The position numbers were made by a program, and so were the translations under genes. 7,795 bases of DNA from Pseudomonadota bacterium (lineage in GTDB: Bacteria; Pseudomonadota; Alphaproteobacteria; Rhizobiales; Aestuariivirgaceae), in NCBI GenBank assembly GCA_016522385.1, contig JAEKFU010000539.1, positions 1 to 7,795 on the forward strand. Direction: 5' to 3'. The notes under the pieces were generated by a model, which was not told the origin of the DNA, did no database searches, and saw only the letters and a program-made list of their open reading frames with translations. Shown one piece after another: positions 6,530-7,795 of the stretch. Each line of letters starts with the position of its first letter. Position 1 is the stretch's first letter.

Positions 6530-7315
6530 TCAGCTGTAACGCCCGGAAGCAATCGTACTGCCACCGTCGACGACGAGCGTCTGGCCCGTGATGAAGCTGC
6601 CCGCTGATGTGGCCAGCAGCAGTGCGGCTCCGACGATGTCTTCCGGATTGCCAAGCCGGCCGATTGGGTAGGCGGCGATGGCTTTGTCGACCGCATCAGG
6701 GTCCTGCCATAGCACTTTTGCGAAATCCGTCTTGACCAGACCCGGTGCGATACAGTTCACCCGGATATTGGCATGTCCCCATTCCACCGCCAGATTGCGC
6801 GCAAGCTGCATGTCCGCCGCCTTTGAGAGCCCGTAGGCGCCGATCCTGTCATTGCCCTTGAGACCGGCAATGCTGGAGACGATGACCACCGCACCGTCCT
6901 TCCGTTCTGCCATTTGCGGGATCACCATATTGCAGAGCCACAGATTACTTTTCACATTGGTGTCCATAATCTTGTCGTAGGCTTCCTCGGATATGTCCGC
7001 CATTGCTCCGTAGTGGGGGTTGACGGCAGCATTGCAGACCAGAACGTCGATGCGGTTCCATTTCTCGAGTGTGGCATCTACAAGCGCCTGCAGGTCTGCC
7101 CTGTGCGAGACATTGCAGGGAATTGCGATCGCTTCACCGCCGTTCATCTCTATGGCACGGGCCACCTCGGTGCATTTTTCCGCTTTGCGGCTGGAAATCA
7201 CCACCTTCGCGCCGGCTTGCGCGAAGCCTTCCGCGATCGCCCTTCCGATGCCCTTCGTCGCACCGGTTACAACCGCGACCTGGCCGGAGAGATCAAAGAG
7301 AGTTTTGATGTCCAA
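6530..7315 (-). CDS. Short-chain dehydrogenase/reductase, DHRS4-like (261 aa, probable TTG start)
   Basis: Classical NAD(P)-dependent SDR that interconverts a ketone and a secondary alcohol. Residues numbered from the proposed TTG: the cofactor motif TGATKGIG is at 17-24; CNAAVNP at 94-100 replaces the usual NNAG; the catalytic set is Asn120, Ser148, Tyr161 and Lys165 (YGLSK); PGLVKTDF is at 191-198; and GQTLVVDGG is near the C-terminus. SRK at 42-44, after the second beta strand, suggests NADPH preference. The frame is open for 137 codons upstream with no ATG near the fold's start, and the family normally begins about 10-15 residues before TGxxxGxG. That points to TTG at 7313-7315, with a weak ACGGA upstream. 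The CNAAVNP variant and C-terminal half recall DHRS4-type carbonyl reductases. By analogy with LvaD it could reduce a 4-oxoacyl-CoA to the 4-hydroxyacyl-CoA used by the kinase; this is context-based inference. It converges on the kinase gene and is divergent from the next dehydrogenase. Confidence 0.88.
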   Translation of the reverse strand: MDIKTLFDLSGQVAVVTGATKGIGRAIAEGFAQAGAKVVISSRKAEKCTEVARAIEMNGGEAIAIPCNVSHRADLQALVDATLEKWNRIDVLVCNAAVNPHYGAMADISEEAYDKIMDTNVKSNLWLCNMVIPQMAERKDGAVVIVSSIAGLKGNDRIGAYGLSKAADMQLARNLAVEWGHANIRVNCIAPGLVKTDFAKVLWQDPDAVDKAIAAYPIGRLGNPEDIVGAALLLATSAGSFITGQTLVVDGGSTIASGRYS

Positions 7316-7495
7316 GGTGTCCGTGAACCATGTTGTAGCAAACCCCGGAGCAAGCCTATACTCGCAGCGCAATTCGTGAAACTTTATTCTGCACATGCAA
7401 ATGGACGGCCCGCCGCACTCGATGGCGGAGTATCCTCGCGCAGGCCTTAGCGTGTCAGCAGACCGGACTGAAAACTCATTGGAGAGATCATCACA
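7316..7495. promoter_or_regulatory. Divergent control region between the SDR and the second acyl-CoA dehydrogenase
   Basis: This 180-base gap holds the starts of two genes transcribed apart. A plus-strand promoter candidate is given separately; on the minus strand TATAGG overlaps the same TATA bases, without a good -35. A self-complementary TGCA-CA-TGCA lies at 7390-7399. An inverted repeat CCGCC/GGCGG with a 9-base loop lies at 7410-7428, in what would be the 5' leader of the dehydrogenase mRNA. No known operator is recognised. Confidence 0.45.
7333..7362 (+). promoter_or_regulatory. Candidate promoter for the second acyl-CoA dehydrogenase
   Basis: TTGTAG (7333-7338) is followed after 18 bases by TATACT (7357-7362), a five-of-six -10 match with a mediocre -35. 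Transcription would start near 7370 and leave a leader of about 125 bases. The -10 and following bases (ATACTCG) are the same as in the candidate promoter at 3157-3185. This is a consensus match only. Confidence 0.35.
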
Positions 7496-7795
7496 ATGGC
7501 ATTGGACCGGGAAACATTCCTGCAGCTCACAGACGCGATCGAACGCTTCGTGGAAAAGCGTCTGATCCCCCTGGAAGCCGAGGTTTCCGAGACTGACCGG
7601 GTGCCGTCCGCGGTTGTCGATGATATGCGTGAACTGGGTCTTTTCGGCATGTCGATCCCCGAAGAATACGGTGGCCTCGGCCTGAACGTGGAAGAAGAGG
7701 TTCAGATAATCATCGAACTCGGGCATACCTCCCCAGCCTTCCGCTCGATAGCCGGTACCAACAACGGGATCGGCAGCCAGGGGATCGTGATAGAT
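7484..7795 (+). promoter_or_regulatory. Ribosome binding site context of the final gene
   Basis: A GGAGAG motif just upstream of the ATG at 7496 is a credible Shine-Dalgarno sequence with a spacer of about 9 bases. It supports the chosen start of the acyl-CoA dehydrogenase that runs off the window. The entry spans the motif through the visible coding part only to tie the two together. Confidence 0.3.
7496..7795 (+). CDS. Acyl-CoA dehydrogenase, N-terminal part (3'-truncated)
   Basis: One hundred codons are visible before the window ends, with no stop. They begin MALDRETFLQLTDAIERFVE and contain RELGLFGMSIPEEYGGLGL (residues 48-66), the classic alpha-helical N-domain signature of acyl-CoA dehydrogenases. 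GTNNGIGSQGIVID follows at the window edge (87-100), the segment before the flavin-binding motifs. It should oxidise an acyl-CoA to a 2-enoyl-CoA using FAD and pass electrons to ETF. The N-terminus is clearly different from the ACAD10/11-like enzyme at 1808-3031, so the two are not recent duplicates. A GGAGAG ribosome binding site supports the start. It is divergent from the SDR and may share its control region. Catalytic Glu, chain-length specificity and full length cannot be seen. Confidence 0.88.
   Translation, partial: MALDRETFLQLTDAIERFVEKRLIPLEAEVSETDRVPSAVVDDMRELGLFGMSIPEEYGGLGLNVEEEVQIIIELGHTSPAFRSIAGTNNGIGSQGIVID

Noticed and set aside
6914..7450. 178-codon plus-strand frame opposite the SDR
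   Set aside because: The SDR on the other strand has complete catalytic motifs; this frame shows none and also covers the divergent control region.
7316..7726. Upstream extension of the SDR frame to a 398-residue protein
   Set aside because: The extra 137 codons cross the divergent control region and run antisense to the well-supported start of the second acyl-CoA dehydrogenase; they show no SDR or other domain signature.
1..7795. CRISPR arrays, tRNA or rRNA genes, insertion sequences, integrase or phage genes
   Set aside because: No regularly spaced repeats, RNA-gene motifs, transposase-like proteins or terminal inverted repeats were seen; coding sequence fills almost the whole window.

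Overview
The window is a GC-rich bacterial chromosomal segment, by its look from a proteobacterium and perhaps an alphaproteobacterium. That placement rests only on overall protein style and base composition and is weak. It holds seven protein-coding genes, nearly all for lipid or CoA-thioester catabolism. I see no RNA genes, mobile elements, CRISPR arrays or transcription regulators.

Layout. Positions 1-1553 (+) carry a flavin monoamine oxidase whose 5' end lies outside the window; its visible start looks like the hydrophobic part of an export signal. It converges on a minus-strand pair: an acyl-CoA dehydrogenase of the ACAD10/ACAD11 type (1808-3031) followed by a 46-residue single-membrane-span protein with a very strong ribosome binding site (1633-1773). 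Across a divergent promoter region (3032-3223), the plus strand carries a fused enoyl-CoA hydratase / 3-hydroxyacyl-CoA dehydrogenase (3224-5317). After a 144-base gap comes an APH-fold phosphotransferase of the ACAD10/ACAD11 N-terminal kinase type (5462-6517). It runs head-on, 12 bases apart, into a short-chain dehydrogenase on the minus strand (6530-7315, probable TTG start). A second divergent region (7316-7495) leads to the start of another acyl-CoA dehydrogenase that leaves the window at 7795.

How the genes may work together. In the human ACAD11 protein a kinase domain and an acyl-CoA dehydrogenase domain are fused. In the Pseudomonas putida levulinate (lva) operon the equivalent kinase and dehydrogenase are separate proteins, which phosphorylate a 4-hydroxyacyl-CoA and then convert it to an ordinary beta-oxidation intermediate. 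This window has both halves as separate genes, plus an SDR that could make the 4-hydroxyacyl-CoA from a 4-oxoacyl-CoA, and a hydratase/dehydrogenase that could process the resulting enoyl-CoA. I therefore read 1633-7315 as a candidate 4-hydroxyacyl-CoA (gamma-hydroxy or gamma-oxo acid) degradation locus. It differs in layout from lva: a FadJ-like bifunctional enzyme sits inside it, and a tiny membrane protein is attached to the dehydrogenase. Substrate chain length, the CoA ligase, the thiolase and any regulator are not visible here. The role of the amine oxidase in this scheme is unknown.
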